Shown here piece by piece: positions 23,901-34,661 of a stretch of 64,000 nucleotides of DNA. The first letter of the stretch is position 1; each line of letters starts with the position of its first letter. The stretch comes from Patiria miniata (Eukaryota > Echinodermata > Asteroidea > Valvatida > Asterinidae): assembly GCF_015706575.1 (NCBI RefSeq), contig NW_024037058.1, positions 5,015,754 through 5,079,753 on the forward strand, read 5' to 3'. A program made the translations under genes and the position numbers. The notes under the pieces were generated by a model that saw only the letters and a program-made list of their open reading frames with translations, did not search any database and was not told the DNA's origin.

Positions 23901-25529
23901 AATGAATGGCACATAATTATACCCGATAAGGCAATCATTTCAACATTTAATAATCCCGAGTTATCTCTGAGATGTGTGTGTGTATTTATGGGATAAACTG
24001 GGGTGCATGTAGACACCACGTGTTCATAATAAAGCTTTTTTGTTGATTCATTTCTATCTGATGGTCTTTGCGAACGCAGGCCGACAGTCGTCGGCCATAA
24101 AATTAGCGGATACATTTTCAGTATTCATGCCGACAGGCAACCGCCTACACTGCAAAAGATGTAGTGTTAATTTAACACCATTCGGTATCTATATAGGACA
24201 ACACCAGTACAATTTAACACCAGGTTGTCCTATATAGATACCAATGGTGTAAATTTAACACTGCAGTTTTTGCAGTGTAGCAACCCTCAAAATTAAGCAA
24301 TCTTGCCCACATTACACACTATTATCAACACTTTTAAATCATTCATTATTTCAAGAAATATACAATATACATGCATTGAGAAGACCGTTAGCTGAAGGTT
24401 GCATCACGTGACCACAACAATTATCACATGGTTTATAGCATGACCTGTGGACAGGTCGTTGCCCCTCTGTGATATCAACATTTCCCACACTGAGGGCGCT
24501 CTGTGCGAGCTCTCTATACTGTTACGATGACATTAACTGTAACATGGTTTATTAAACGAGAAATGTGCAAACTTTTTTACTGGTCGCCAACATTGAACTG
24601 AAGGGTTGCTCAATTAAGATTTGTTGAAATAAAACTAGGGCAGGAAAACAAAGGTATACTTACGCTTTGTCACACCGGCAGTCGCTTATGGTGTAGGGAG
24701 CAACATTTCTCAGGAACAATTTTCTCTCCATGGGATCGATCTGGGGGTATGGGCAGCGATCGTGGTCTCGGCAGCATCTGTCCGTGGTTTCTTCTTCCCC
24801 CAGCTGGTCGTAGTGGGTCGCCTGGGTGCCTTTGCCGCACCATAGTGTCTTTGGGTAGGTGAGTAGGCTTCTGCGTTGCCTTTCATCTTTTCCTTGTTTG
24901 GGAGAGTCAAGTTGGCAATGAGTTTTGATAAGGTCTAGGTCTACTAAGGAGCGCAGGAGGGGTGGGCGTTCTGTGAAGCTCGCACTGTTGGACGCGGAGC
25001 CTTGTACAAACATCAGTGTATGATCGGAGGCATTGTGAGTGAAGTTCAAACACGGTAACAAAGACTTGAACGAGGTGACGACGTTGGGGTTCTTTGTCGT
25101 GCCCAGCCCCGCCGGCGAGGCGTCCGAAGCCGCGGTGGTTGGGTTTAGCAAGGCTTGGTGTTCCACTCTGCCCCGTAACTCTAGGATCGATTGCTGGTCT
25201 GCCGAGACGAAGCAGTTCTTGGGCGTGTAGCTGCCGTCGTAGATGATCTGCAGGAGCTGCTTGCCGTCCGTCACTTCGCGGAAAATGAAGCTCGGCTCGT
25301 TGGCAGTCGATGGGGTACCTCTCATCGTCTCGCCGGTCGCCGTCTCCAGGGCGATTATTCCCCCGTGTCGAGCCGCTATCGTCCGCTCGCCAACTTTCCG
25401 ATGCACGCTGACAAAATCAGCCCGTGTCCCACCGATAACTTCGTCAGCTGGGATAAAAGCGCCAAAAACGTGGAGTGCGTTCATCATAATCAAAAACGCA
25501 GTTGGCATCTTTCCAACTTGAAGATGCAT
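17969..25529 (-). CDS. Secreted group III phospholipase A2 with long N-terminal region; frame break in last exon
   Basis: Exon 1 (25529-24664, phase-2 GTAAGT donor) encodes 288 residues plus two bases. It has a signal peptide (about 1-24), an N-terminal region of about 190 residues, a furin-like RQRR site at 217-220, the calcium-loop start W230-C231-G232 and the catalytic CCRDHD with H256 and D257, ending in the conserved CRCDK. Exon 2 (18235-17969) carries the C-terminal half with the YFN motif and matching cysteines. The intron is 6.4 kb. Such enzymes cleave the sn-2 acyl chain of phospholipids outside the cell and are related to bee-venom phospholipase. The frame entering from the donor reads the expected F-x-x-C-L motif, but the rest of exon 2 is open in another frame. 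The two differ by one base, and a run of five G (plus strand C run 18190-18194) lies at the change. This is either a homopolymer error or a real lesion. The two plus-strand loci at 30-37 kb are relatives with the same exon phase. Confidence 0.75.
18236..19280. other. Intron of the minus-strand phospholipase: simple-sequence and G-run rich part
   Basis: Contains a GT-rich/G-run tract at about 18355-18415, a G run of about 20 at 18845-18866, and a probable transposon terminus ending TACACCACTG at about 19026. No coding sequence. Confidence 0.5.
19281..19813 (+). mobile_element. TTAA-flanked MITE, family 1, intact copy (533 bp)
   Basis: Starts TTAAAGGGAATGTACATC and ends GTATATTCCCTTTAA, giving terminal inverted repeats and TTAA at both ends. 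The interior has the inverted pair CTGGTTCCCTGAC / GGGAACCAG and a 12 bp stem hairpin at 19623-19650. It aligns along its whole length with 46695-47226. TTAA target duplications are known for piggyBac and Kolobok superfamilies; the superfamily is not decided. Confidence 0.85.
19814..22190. other. Intron sequence of the minus-strand phospholipase, no feature recognised
   Basis: About 2.4 kb without a gene. Open frames up to 119 codons (for example 20388-20747 plus) show no motif or recognisable family. A G run of about 26 lies at 20209-20234. The sequence is otherwise unremarkable. Confidence 0.35.
22195..22470. repeat. Degenerate ~55-60 bp repeat rich in ACTGACTGAC
   Basis: Phrases such as 'cactgactgac', 'ttgtgaatta' and 'ggttaactatctcactga' recur four to five times with drift. 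It passes directly into the 26 bp minisatellite downstream. Confidence 0.6.
22488..23085. repeat. Minisatellite with ~26 bp unit
   Basis: About 22 imperfect copies of a unit with core GTGTGGAGTGGACAGC followed by a variable 'cccagctata'. Units differ by substitutions and 1-8 bp indels and become more diverged towards 23050. It lies in the 6.4 kb intron of the minus-strand phospholipase gene. Confidence 0.9.
23086..24144. other. Intron sequence, no feature recognised
   Basis: Single-copy-looking sequence between the minisatellite and a small palindromic element. Open frames of 60-80 codons have no recognisable content. Confidence 0.35.
24145..24280. mobile_element. Palindromic MITE, 136 bp
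   Basis: Arms from CTACACTGCAAAA to TTTTTGCAGTGTAG pair nearly throughout. They include TAGTGTTAATTTAACACCA against TGGTGTAAATTTAACACT, and GGTATCTATATAGGACAAC against its complement. The loop is about 17 bp. It would fold into one long hairpin. Confidence 0.8.
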
Positions 25530-26990
25530 CTTTACACAGTTGAAAATATTTCTCCAATCAAGCGCACGACCAATAGTTCTTTTTCAGAAAAACACTTCCT
25601 AATTTGACCACAATAATGTAGCAAAAACCAAATCCTCTTCAAATGTTGTAAGGGATGTGTATCAGATGGTGAGTTGTATCCGTGGAGATGACAACTCCTT
25701 TGCTTGTTCGTGGTGACTTGAAAAATACAGAAATCTTCTTCCAAGCGCGGCAGAAATGGGCGTTCCTATCTTGCTACACCTCGAGCAGGCAAATGATAAT
25801 ACACGTATTGGCAACCTCAAGTTGTTCAACAGTGAATTAACTCGGCATGTGGGCCGGGTGGGATGGTCCTAGCTCTATGGGTTTATACACGTCATTCAAG
25901 CACGTGGTCTGTGTGTGTGTAGTATTCGCAGTCAATGGTTGTGAATGAACGAGTGCATGAATGGGAGACTAGCCTTGAAAACGTAGCCAACCAACTAAGG
26001 TGTCCCTGAAAGGACACCCCGGTCGTAAAATTCTTTGAAAACATCCTTTTTTTGGCAAACTCCGAGGACAATTTCGATTTGTTTCCCGCAAAAAGAGTCC
26101 GATTCACAAAACAAGGAAAATATGAAGTTGGTCTTTGAGCACGATTCTAAACATTGGATTCAGAATGGCTTTTCATGCATCTGGTCTACTATGGGCCGGA
26201 TTTAGTCCATGCAATGGCGTTGACGTTACGGGGTAATCCTATTAGATGGCACTGCCCGGCTTACCGTAAGTGACAGTCATGAAAAACATCCAGAGTCTAT
26301 GGAAATTATTGGAGGGAAAATCGGATTTTAATTCTCAGCTACGTGTTGTGGCTATTGCAGGACACCCTACTAGAGTTCACTGTTGTGACCATCTGTGTCT
26401 TGACCGCACCGACCTTTTTGTTGTATTTGTGGGCGCAGACACGGGGGTTGCAGAATTCCATGGAAGAAATTTGGACATCGTGACGTCAAGATACAAAAAA
26501 CTACGTCATATACGTCAGCTCTAATTTCTCATAATCGTGCACTATATGTACACCATCAGGTTTTCCTGTACGACCTTGACATAAAGCTGATGGAAGGTAC
26601 AGATGTTAGTAGAAAGTGTTGTTCCCCCTCCTTGCTCTTGCAACGAGTTCACATTATGCCTAAAGCGATTCCCAGAAATTTAAAAAGGCGAGTGGCCACC
26701 GTCCTGCTAATGCCGACAGTAGGCTAAGATTCACGAGTCGGCCATATTAAAGTGAAAGCGAGGTAAAATCTTCATTTTTGGAACTTGCGAATAGAAATGA
26801 AAGCAATGAAATACAGTAAATTACAAATAAATACCAGTCAGCTCTTATGAATAATTAAAAATATGTGACTAAAGTATCATAATGTTTTAAGCCACATTTA
26901 AATCAAAATTGAATGTGAGGCTTGGAAATATAGTCTGTATACGTAGTAACATCCCATTCAACAGTTTGCAATTTATAAAATGTATTCAGG
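25530..26990. other. 5' flank of the minus-strand phospholipase and intergenic sequence
   Basis: No gene recognised. A short perfect hairpin GGTGTCC-TGAAA-GGACACC lies near 26000-26018. An 84-codon frame at 26270-26524 (plus) has no recognisable motif and is not called. No convincing TATA box was found upstream of the phospholipase start. Confidence 0.35.
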
Positions 26991-27161
26991 GAACGCGATG
27001 AAAAATGGCTTCCTCGGGCATGAGCTATAGGTCTTTACTATACCTCATACATATTCATGACCGAAAGCCGAATTCTCACTGGTCCATTCAACATCACGTG
27101 CCAGATGTTATTTTTGCTGTTTACCAAACGCGCGCGCGAATATTCATGCACAGGCTAAGTA

Positions 27162-27764
27162 CGCATGCGTAGTAGACTGTCGCACGGGTTACCCTTCGCT
27201 CGTACCCCCCGCCCTGCAAACAGGACGCTGGGATACTCTGATGAGCTTCACAGAATCTTGTGAAGGAAGTGGCCTATGACCTATGTATAAAGCATCTGGC
27301 TGCAGCTGTTCAAGACCGCAGTTAGACAATGTGCGCAAATGCTATCCGAAAACTTGCCTTAGAATTGCGCACATTTCATACCGGATGGGATTTCTGTTTC
27401 ATTGAGGACCATGCGGACAAAATTTTGAGCGTTGCATAATGCAATCCGACCGTTCGTGATTCGAAACGGAGCCTGAGCGAGTGACGGGAATTGTAAATTT
27501 ACAACATATGTAAGTTTACAGAATTTCCTACATTATTACACTTTTCAACGAAGAAAAAAGCATATCTAAACTGGAATAAAAGAGTAATGAATCAGTCTTA
27601 ACGTCTTAAACCTTGCAGAGTCATGACCTTTATGACGCGCAGGTCACTGGTAACGCAAAATCCAACCAATCAGAGCGTGAATTCATCAGAGTATCACAGC
27701 GTCCTGTTTGCAGGGCGGGGGTACGAGCGAAGGGTTACCCGTGCGACAGTCTACTACGCATGCG
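27162..27764. mobile_element. MITE with ~95 bp terminal inverted repeats, 603 bp
   Basis: Left end CGCATGCGTAGTAGACTGTC and right end GACAGTCTACTACGCATGCG are perfect complements. The match continues for about 95 bp with one or two changes, through 'ttcgctcgtacccc' and CGCCCTGCAAACAGGACGC. No target duplication is evident. The subterminal block is shared with 36462-36579 and resembles 17461-17766. Confidence 0.85.
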
Positions 27765-28129
27765 ATTTACGAAGCAATCGTTGAACTGTCGCACGGGTGA
27801 AGCACGCACGCGCGAACATCGCCCTATAGCTACACATGAAACGATGGTTGCACATCGTAAATGATGATAAGCGTTTTCCCCAGCTGAATGATGCCAAATT
27901 GGAGAATATTGTGGACAATTATAAAGATGCATGTGCTAAAAAAAGTTGTCCACAAACAATTGTACTTACAACCGTATAGTTACTGTATTGCAAACAAACT
28001 GATATTTTCGGAGTTTGAGCAATATTATTCTTCCGGTGAGCTGGACAAGTTTCTCCACAGATTTTTTTGCGGATGCATACTGCGGGAAAAATCGGCAACT
28101 TAATATGTATGACTATGAGGTATAGTAAA

Positions 28130-28297
28130 ACAAATATAACATGGTTTATTTCGGGAGGACAGCCAATATTAGCTTCCCTCGTTATTGGAAATTGACAAAC
28201 TAGTTCCCTCGGCTTCGCCTCGGGAACTAGTTTGTCAACTTCCAATATCCCGGGGGGCGAATATCGACTGTCCACCCTCAAACCATGTTATATTTGT
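28130..28297. mobile_element. Palindromic MITE, ~168 bp
   Basis: ACAAATATAACATGGTTT on the left pairs with AAACCATGTTATATTTGT on the right. Further in, GACAAACTAGTTCCC pairs with GGGAACTAGTTTGTC around the loop 'tcggcttcgcct'. The strong long hairpin suggests a foldback MITE. Confidence 0.8.
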
Positions 28298-28830
28298 ATA
28301 ATAGATCAAGTGCCCTGGGTGTTATGCCAACAGGCAACCGCCGGACAACCCCAAACATGTAAGCATCTTTGGCATGCTATTTGGCCAACATCAAACAGTA
28401 TACTATCAACACTTTTCAACCATTCATATTTCAAGAGATATACATGCAGTGATTCTGTAAACAAAATGTCACATATGATACTGTACATGGTCCCACAGAA
28501 TTCATTGGAGGTGAGGTACCATGCATGTTACGACATACTACATGTACTCGATATTCTGTAGTATTGTCTCTTCGTCCATGCCCTAGCAACAAACTGCATA
28601 AACAAAGCACATTATATAGATACATGTGTCTTTGGGTGAAGCACCGAATGCTAAAAAAATACTTTAAGTATACTGTGCACTTATACGTTAGAGTACTGCA
28701 TACTACAAATTAATACTACATGTATTACTTTTATTTTGGTAAAACTTTAGGTGGGTTACTAATATTTTGTTTTGGGTACAAAGTCATAAAGTAAAGAGAG
28801 AGGATGTTAATTTCAAGGGCTGATCTGGGG
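28298..28830. other. Intergenic, nothing recognised
   Basis: AT-rich sequence with a few short open frames of no recognisable content. Confidence 0.35.
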
Positions 28831-29110
28831 GGCCAATGGGGGCTATGCCCCCCCCCAAAAAAAACCCACTGAACCCAAATATTTTGTTTTTAAGTGACGT
28901 CGCAATAAAGGCAGGCACTGCGTACACCACTATCTTTTCGTCCAAAAGATTTAGTTAAGTGGTCAGAAATTGCCTCAGATCGCACCACATCATCTAGAAT
29001 CCAAAACAAATCGGGGCCCTGAAGCGAGCCCCAAACCCCACGCCGTAGTTTTGGGGACCCACTTTTTGGGGGACCACACTTTTTTGGGCATGCCTCCCCC
29101 CCCCCCCCCA
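28831..29110 (-). mobile_element. Fragment related to the hAT-like element at 7242-8230
   Basis: Read on the minus strand, 28960-29050 repeats the internal unit of the 989 bp element: the GGGGTT..GGGGCCC head, then GATTCTAGATGATGTGGTG and 'atctgaggcaatttct'. C runs lie at both edges. Neither edge has the CAGTGGCGTAGC terminus, so this is a fragment or a related subfamily. Confidence 0.6.
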
Positions 29111-29719
29111 AAAGAAAAATTGTGTTCTGGATCGCTCTTGTTTATTTGCATGTGGAATAATGTTTAAGGTGTAACGTTCGTTGTGTTGGCGAAGGGAACG
29201 TTATTATGTCGAACCCCAGCCAATATGAATCAAAATGACATGTATTTAAATGCCCTTGAACAAACACTATCATGATTTACGGTAACTGTAGACTCATTGC
29301 CATATTGAGACATTGTTATTTAGTGTCAACTTGAACAGAACGATAACAATACAAGTTACTGGTGCAAAAATGACACTTAGTTTGTACACTTTTGCATGTG
29401 GATAATTTCAGCGTTATCAGAGCCACTTAATCATGATGTTTTATCAATGATTCAGAGAAATGATGCAAAGCTCCTATAGTCTGTAATCTCCTTGACCATT
29501 ACTATAGATAATGGGTGTATATACGATTTGAAAAGTACATATTTTCAGCTTTATTCACTGAGCTCTTAAGACTTAAAAGCTCTGACACGACATCACATTT
29601 GCTTGAATTGCCAATGTGTATATAAAAAGTGGTGGGGTGAATATTGTTATACTTTTCTTGCTGTTCGGGTATAACGACAACCCGGTTAAAACGACTGATT
29701 TGGGTGTGACCAACCACCA

Positions 29720-30155
29720 ACACAGGACCTCGTTATAAAGGGAGTTGGCTGTGTGTAGTGATTTTAACATATCAATCAGATGCCAACTTTTTATGATGTG
29801 AAAGTCCTGCAGGAAATCACGTCATATGGGGAAAATGGGGGAAAAGGCCAAGGGGACAACGAAAACAGAAACCCCGGGTAAGTGCAATGACATTTTGGCA
29901 ATAACAATTTTCCCTAACTCCGGATTTGACCAAAACAGGACTAGATCAAAACAGGACCTCGTTATAAAGGGAGTGGACTGTGAGCAGTGATTTTAACATA
30001 CGGGAGATCAATCAGGTGCCAAATTTTGATGTGAAAGTCCTGCAGGAAATCACGTCATGTATAAATGGGGGAAAAAGGGAAAACTAAAAAAGAAACCCTG
30101 GGTAAGTCCAATGACATTTTTGGCAAGAACACTTTTCCCTAACTCCGGATTTGAG
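29720..30155 (+). repeat. Two-copy tandem duplication, ~220 bp each
   Basis: Bases about 29725-29935 and 29945-30160 both run from 'aggacctcgttataaagggagt' through 'gaaagtcctgcaggaaatcacgtcat' to 'ccctaactccggattt'. Part of the same sequence is seen again at 34285-34330, at the start of the second phospholipase duplicate. It lies directly upstream of the first duplicate. Confidence 0.75.
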
Positions 30156-30299
30156 GCGGATATGGAACTTGGATTCCAATCAAAATCCGTGTTTAGGGAA
30201 ACTACCAGCAAGGTGTTCCCTGGCAAACACGGTGCATGTGATGCAATATCGGGGTTAAAGGCCCCTCAAAACAATGTGCCAACGTTTTGCGCATGTGTG

Positions 30300-30307
30300 T
30301 ATAAAAA
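30300..30307 (+). promoter_or_regulatory. TATA box of phospholipase copy A
   Basis: TATAAAAA lies 99 bp upstream of the start codon, inside a block that is almost unchanged in the sister copy ('gcatgtgtgtataaaaa' then 'agttgatcaccgct'). Its conservation between duplicates and its position fit a core promoter. Confidence 0.6.
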
Positions 30308-30405
30308 CAGTTGATCACCGCTAAGATAATCATTAAGTCACTGCGACCAGTCCTGTAGAGATCAGTGCTTGTGATTTCTGCTTCTGGGTTTTTGATTTTC
30401 GCAAG

Positions 30406-32137
30406 ATGAGTTTTCTCACACATTTCACAGTTTTCGTGTTGGTGGTACACGGGATAAGTAATGTAGCTTCCCACCGTGTAGAAACTCCGGGCTTAGATCA
30501 ACGTGCACCGGGGACGTCTGGGGAGCGACGGGGGGAATCGACGCGGAACGCCCGCGGAGATTCGGCAGGGACCCCGCAACTGGTCGAGTCCGAGCGGAAC
30601 ATCCGCGGTTACGACCAGAGACTGATCCATGGCACTAGGAGCAAGCGGGGGGCTTTCATCGTGGACGGGACAAAGTGGTGCGGGATAGGAAACAATGCTG
30701 ATAACTACGACGACCTCGGTGTTCACCGAGAGACCGACATTTGCTGCCGGGACCACGACCACTGCCCTGAACATATCGCCGGCTTATCAAGGGGATACGG
30801 ACTGTTCAACAGTCTTCTTTATAGCATCAGTTTGTGCAGTTGCGATGAAAGGTAAATCATTACTAGTCCTCACGAATCCTCACAATTCCATCACATGTCT
30901 TTACTAGTCCACTACAAGTTCCTCAGTCTCAAATCGAGTCATAATATTCAATTGAACTGTGAGAAAGCATTCCTTTGCTTTACTTGTGACCGGACTTGTA
31001 CTCAACTTCAAAATTGCTTACGAGACTGATTATCTGAGAAACTCCCTAAGGTTTGCCACCTTTACACACCATATAAAGTAATTTCTATTCTATCACTCGT
31101 GGCAGAAGATATTTACATATGGCATTAATTAATGGGACTACGTCCTGGAAAGCGCCCAATTGGGCTACAACGTTTTGAACGAAACGATGTTAATCGGAAA
31201 GAACATTCAAAAGTAAGATATAAACATCCACATAACCATCCTTTAAAACGTTTTTGTGTTCGCCTTTTGCGGATGTGTAAGAAAGCACACAATCCAAAGC
31301 ATGAAATGTTCGGGGATTTCAGGACCGCAGTACCCCTTTAACACGCACAGCTACGTGTCGAATACGACTACGAGTACAATCTACAGTTTGAAGTTCGTGG
31401 TTGCTTTCGAAATTATGTCGGTGAACGGCAAAAAAACCAAAGTGGGAGGTCGACCTATCTATAGACTGTCAGGAACATTCTTGGGACAAATAGCATTTTT
31501 TCTCTCCTAAATACTTAGATAAAACACGATAATCAAAAAATATTTTAAAAATGTAGATACAGATTATTATTAGTTAGAGTATTTTTTTATATCTTGGAAT
31601 TTATTGCAAATTCCAGACAGAATAAGGAACAACATAGCTATGGATATATTTTCATATTATTTATAAAAATATCCTTCGGCAACATCGTCAGAACAAAATA
31701 AACTAGGCCTACATAGTATGTTACTCTCCGAAGAATTCAAAACTTACGTGTTCAGGAATAATTTGAAAAACAATAACTGTAAGGAAGATGAAAGTTACCC
31801 GTGATATATTTGAATAACTTCGTCTCATTCTTTCCTCTCTTTTTTGCGTCCCAGTTTCCGTTTGTGTCTTCGAGCAGCCAACACGAGCGTTGCGACCGAG
31901 GTGGGCCGGTTCTTCTTTGACACTCTCCGCCCTTCATGCTTCGAGTTATCGGACGAGCTGACCCCGCGATGCGTGCGGCGATACTGGTACGGTGCCTGCC
32001 GGGAGTACGGGCTGCCGGAGAGGACGGCGGTGGTGGGCACGAACAAACACTTTAACGGCGAGGAGTACGAGGAGTACGAGGAGAACGAGGAGTACGAGGA
32101 GTACGAGGAGTACGAGGAGTACGAGTACGAAGACTAA
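30406..32137 (+). CDS. Secreted group III phospholipase A2, copy A (two exons, intact)
   Basis: Exon 1 is 30406-30851 with a phase-2 GT donor; exon 2 is 31855-32137 after a pyrimidine tract and CAG. The joined frame gives 242 residues. Residues 1-22 form a signal peptide. RSKR at 78-81 looks like a furin-type site that would release a propeptide. W91-C92-G93-x-G95 is the calcium loop, and C113-C-R-D-H117-D118 holds the catalytic His-Asp pair. The join restores the conserved F-x-x-C-L motif, and the C-terminal domain keeps paired cysteines. Expected role: calcium-dependent sn-2 hydrolysis of phospholipids outside the cell, in the fold family of bee-venom phospholipase; whether digestive, defensive or venom-like cannot be told. 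The protein ends in about 25 residues of repeated Glu-Glu-Tyr, encoded by GAGTACGAG-type repeats absent from copy B. Start chosen by the signal peptide and the TATA box about 100 bp upstream. Confidence 0.88.
30852..31854 (+). other. Intron of phospholipase copy A
   Basis: 1003 bp between GTAAAT and a pyrimidine-rich CAG acceptor. It aligns with the intron of copy B (35613-36773), which carries an extra ~118 bp insertion. No nested gene. Confidence 0.75.
32050..32134 (+). repeat. Coding minisatellite encoding Glu-Glu-Tyr repeats
   Basis: GAGTACGAG-type 9 bp units repeat eight to nine times at the 3' end of the coding region. They give an acidic tail rich in Glu and Tyr. Copy B stops after a short QYDD tail, so the expansion happened after duplication or was lost in B. 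Confidence 0.85.
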
Positions 32138-33250
32138 AATTCACCGGCTCGGGAAATGAAGAACTGTTAACATGTTATGTAGCTTGTTAGTACATGTCAC
32201 CGATCCACTAAGCCACGCCCTTCGATGTTTTGACCACTCACGGCTGTTATTTATGCACATGTGCACATCTGCATATGACGCGCGCGTCTAGAACGCGCAG
32301 TGTGGGATTGGAGAGGTGCACGTTCTGTTGCACACGTGAGTGGGAGGGGCCTAATGGATCCGTCCATTATTTCATAGTTTCGAATATTAATAGCCTAGCC
32401 GTGACACAATGAATTTGTATTGTATGTTAACAAGAACACATGTACCAAATACAATACCACCCACGCTATTCATCATTTTTATGGAGAGAAAAGAAATCAC
32501 CGCTATAAATCGGCAAAATACGTACACTGTCAGCCAAATAATGGCATCATGAAGAGCGCCTCTTTCTGTTAGATGGTGTCCAATCCAATTGTGGATGAAC
32601 AGCGCCCCTTAGTATATGCATTTTTTTCATCATGGAAAGAATGCTGCATCCTGACGCCACTTTTTTCCATTACGTATATGTCAATGAAGGGCAAACATTG
32701 CAAAAATGTTGAAAAGACATAAATCTGGGACTGAAAAACATTTCCAATTTTGTAAGGAAATACTTCATGACTCTCCATGTTCATGACTCTCCATAGACTT
32801 TGTACACGACCAAAGAAGTGGCGTCTGGATACTACATTCTTTCCATCATCATTAACAATGTACACATAAAAGATAATTACAATTTACATGTATGTACATA
32901 TAATAAATATACTTACTTCTTTTTTTAAATTCAAATTTATTCTCAGATTTACCACAAACTGACAACTTCTTTTCTGTTTCCTAAGTAAGCTACTGACCAT
33001 CAACGTAGGCGAGATAATGAGGGAAGGGGAACGTTACAACTGCCAAAATTTCCAAGATTTGGGGGAATTTTTCTCAAGATTCGAAATTCCTTTTATAAGC
33101 AAACCGTGCAAAGAGTAGTTGGGTGGGGCATGGTAGGGGAAGGAGGGGAAGGAGGGGTTATTGTCCAAAAAGGTTATAATTTTTTGGATGAAGGTCTGAG
33201 AATTAAAACTTTGAAGCGATCCAAAGAAGAGTGTTCTGTGTTTAAAAAGT
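32138..33250. other. 3' flank of phospholipase copy A (duplicated sequence, non-coding)
   Basis: Aligns with about 36997-38090 of copy B. Open frames up to 98 codons occur, but their reading frame is not maintained in the sister copy. No gene called. Confidence 0.5.
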
Positions 33251-33254
33251 AGTT

Positions 33255-33500
33255 TAACTCTAACGATCCCCAACCAGCCAAACTCCAACACCAGGGTTTG
33301 TTGGAATCTGTTAGGATGAGTACTGCACTAGTAAACTGACCATGCTTTACATGGGATTAGGCATACCACAAATAAACAGAGTCCAACTGTTAATTTGCAC
33401 AGTTTACCATATGGTGTTGGGATTTGCAAGGATGAGGAAGGTTCCTCGTAAATCACTTTAGTGACTACAGTGTATACAGTTTCCTTAAATATGAGCGCCC
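33255..33500. mobile_element. ~245 bp insertion present only in duplicate A
   Basis: Copy A carries the block from 'aactctaacgatcccc' through 'ccaacaccagggtttgttgg' to 'gaggaaggttcct', which is absent at the matching point of copy B (about 38105). A related block lies at 42055-42290, with the same 'gttggaatctgttaggatgag' phrase. Ends resembling CCCTAAC suggest kinship with the TTAACCCTA elements of the PPP4C introns. Confidence 0.6.
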
Positions 33501-33901
33501 TCTATTGGCAGCCGTTGGATAGTCTAAACGACAGACTGCACCGATACACATGTACATAATACAAGTAAAACATTAAAAGAATAATCATATTTACAAATTC
33601 ATTTTTCAAGTTCAAGTTTAGTAATTGTTAATTTAATATCAATGATACACAGATGGTAATCGACTTTTGTTTTTATATCGTTAACTATTTTTAGTAAAAG
33701 AGAAAACAAAAATACGTAAAAATCACTTGTCACTGAACTAAGGGTTTACCTTTCCATTTTTGTTTATTAATTAAAAAGCTGACGCCATGTTGCTGGCCTT
33801 TTTATATGTTTCAAATCATTAATGAAGTCTTGCTGCTAGACCTCTTGACGCAACATTGTTCTTTTTGCTGATTACCAAAACCCCCCAGAATGACTGGCCT
33901 A

Positions 33902-34181
33902 CATGGGCGTCGCGAGGGGGGGGGGGGTCAAGAGGGGGCACTTGCCCCCCCCCCCCCTGGAAAAGCAAAAAAAAAAAAAAAAAAAAAAAAAAGGGAAAAA
34001 AAGAAAAGAAAAAGAGGCGCGAAGACAAAGTGGTGTAAATTTAATGAGTTGGGGGGGGGGGGGCAAAATGTCCCTGTCCCCCTCTAAAACTGATAAATCG
34101 AGAATGTGTTGAGAAATACAAGCATTTTTTGGCAAAAAAAATGTTTGCCCCCCTCTAGAAAAAATCCTGGCGACGCCCATG
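33902..34181. mobile_element. MITE with CATGGGCGTCGC ends, ~280 bp, only in duplicate A
   Basis: Inverted ends CATGGGCGTCGC (33902) and GCGACGCCCATG (ending 34181) enclose a G run, a C run, about 25 A and short unique sequence. Copy B lacks it at the matching site (about 38508), though the flank differs by a further short indel. GGCCTA appears on both sides as a possible target duplication. Confidence 0.7.
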
Positions 34182-34473
34182 CCGGCCTATTCTTTGGCTG
34201 TCCACAGACTCCATAGTGACGGTATTTAAAAGAATAGCCAAAGCCACTGACTATAAAAAGCCATTTTTTGACATAAGTGCAAGGACATTTTGGCAAGACA
34301 CTTTCCCTAACTTCGGATTTGAGGCGGATATGGGACTTGGATTCCAATCAAAATACGTGTTTAGGGAAACTACCAGCAAGGTGTTTCCTGGCAAACACCG
34401 TGCATTCATGTGATGCACTATCGGGGTTAAAGGTTCATCTGAAAACAATGGGATAACGTTTTGTGCATGTGTG

Positions 34474-34480
34474 TATAAAA
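34474..34480 (+). promoter_or_regulatory. TATA box of phospholipase copy B
   Basis: TATAAAA in the same conserved block as copy A, 106 bp upstream of the matching ATG at 34580. The promoter core is kept even though the reading frame downstream is broken. Confidence 0.55.
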
Positions 34481-34661
34481 ATAGTTGATCACCGCTAGGA
34501 TGATCATAAAGTCACCGTGACCAGTCCTGTAGAGATCAGTGCTTGTGATTTCTGCTTCCGGATTTTTGATTTTCGCAAGATGAGTTTTCTCACAACTTTC
34601 ACGGTTTTCGTGTTGGTGGTACACGGGATAAGTAATGTAGCTTCCCATGTAGAAACTCCGG

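Larger units (their letters stand above)
30056..34280 (+). repeat. Tandem segmental duplication, copy A (~4.2 kb)
   Basis: The stretch from about 30100 ('tggcaagaacacttttccctaactccg') to about 34280 aligns in order with about 34270-38570. Shared landmarks are promoter, phospholipase exon 1, intron, exon 2, and a long 3' flank ending at CCCCCCAGAATGACTGGCC. Copy A has two insertions that copy B lacks: about 33255-33500 and 33902-34181. Identity over exons and flanks is high (roughly 90 percent by eye), so the duplication is fairly recent. Confidence 0.85.
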
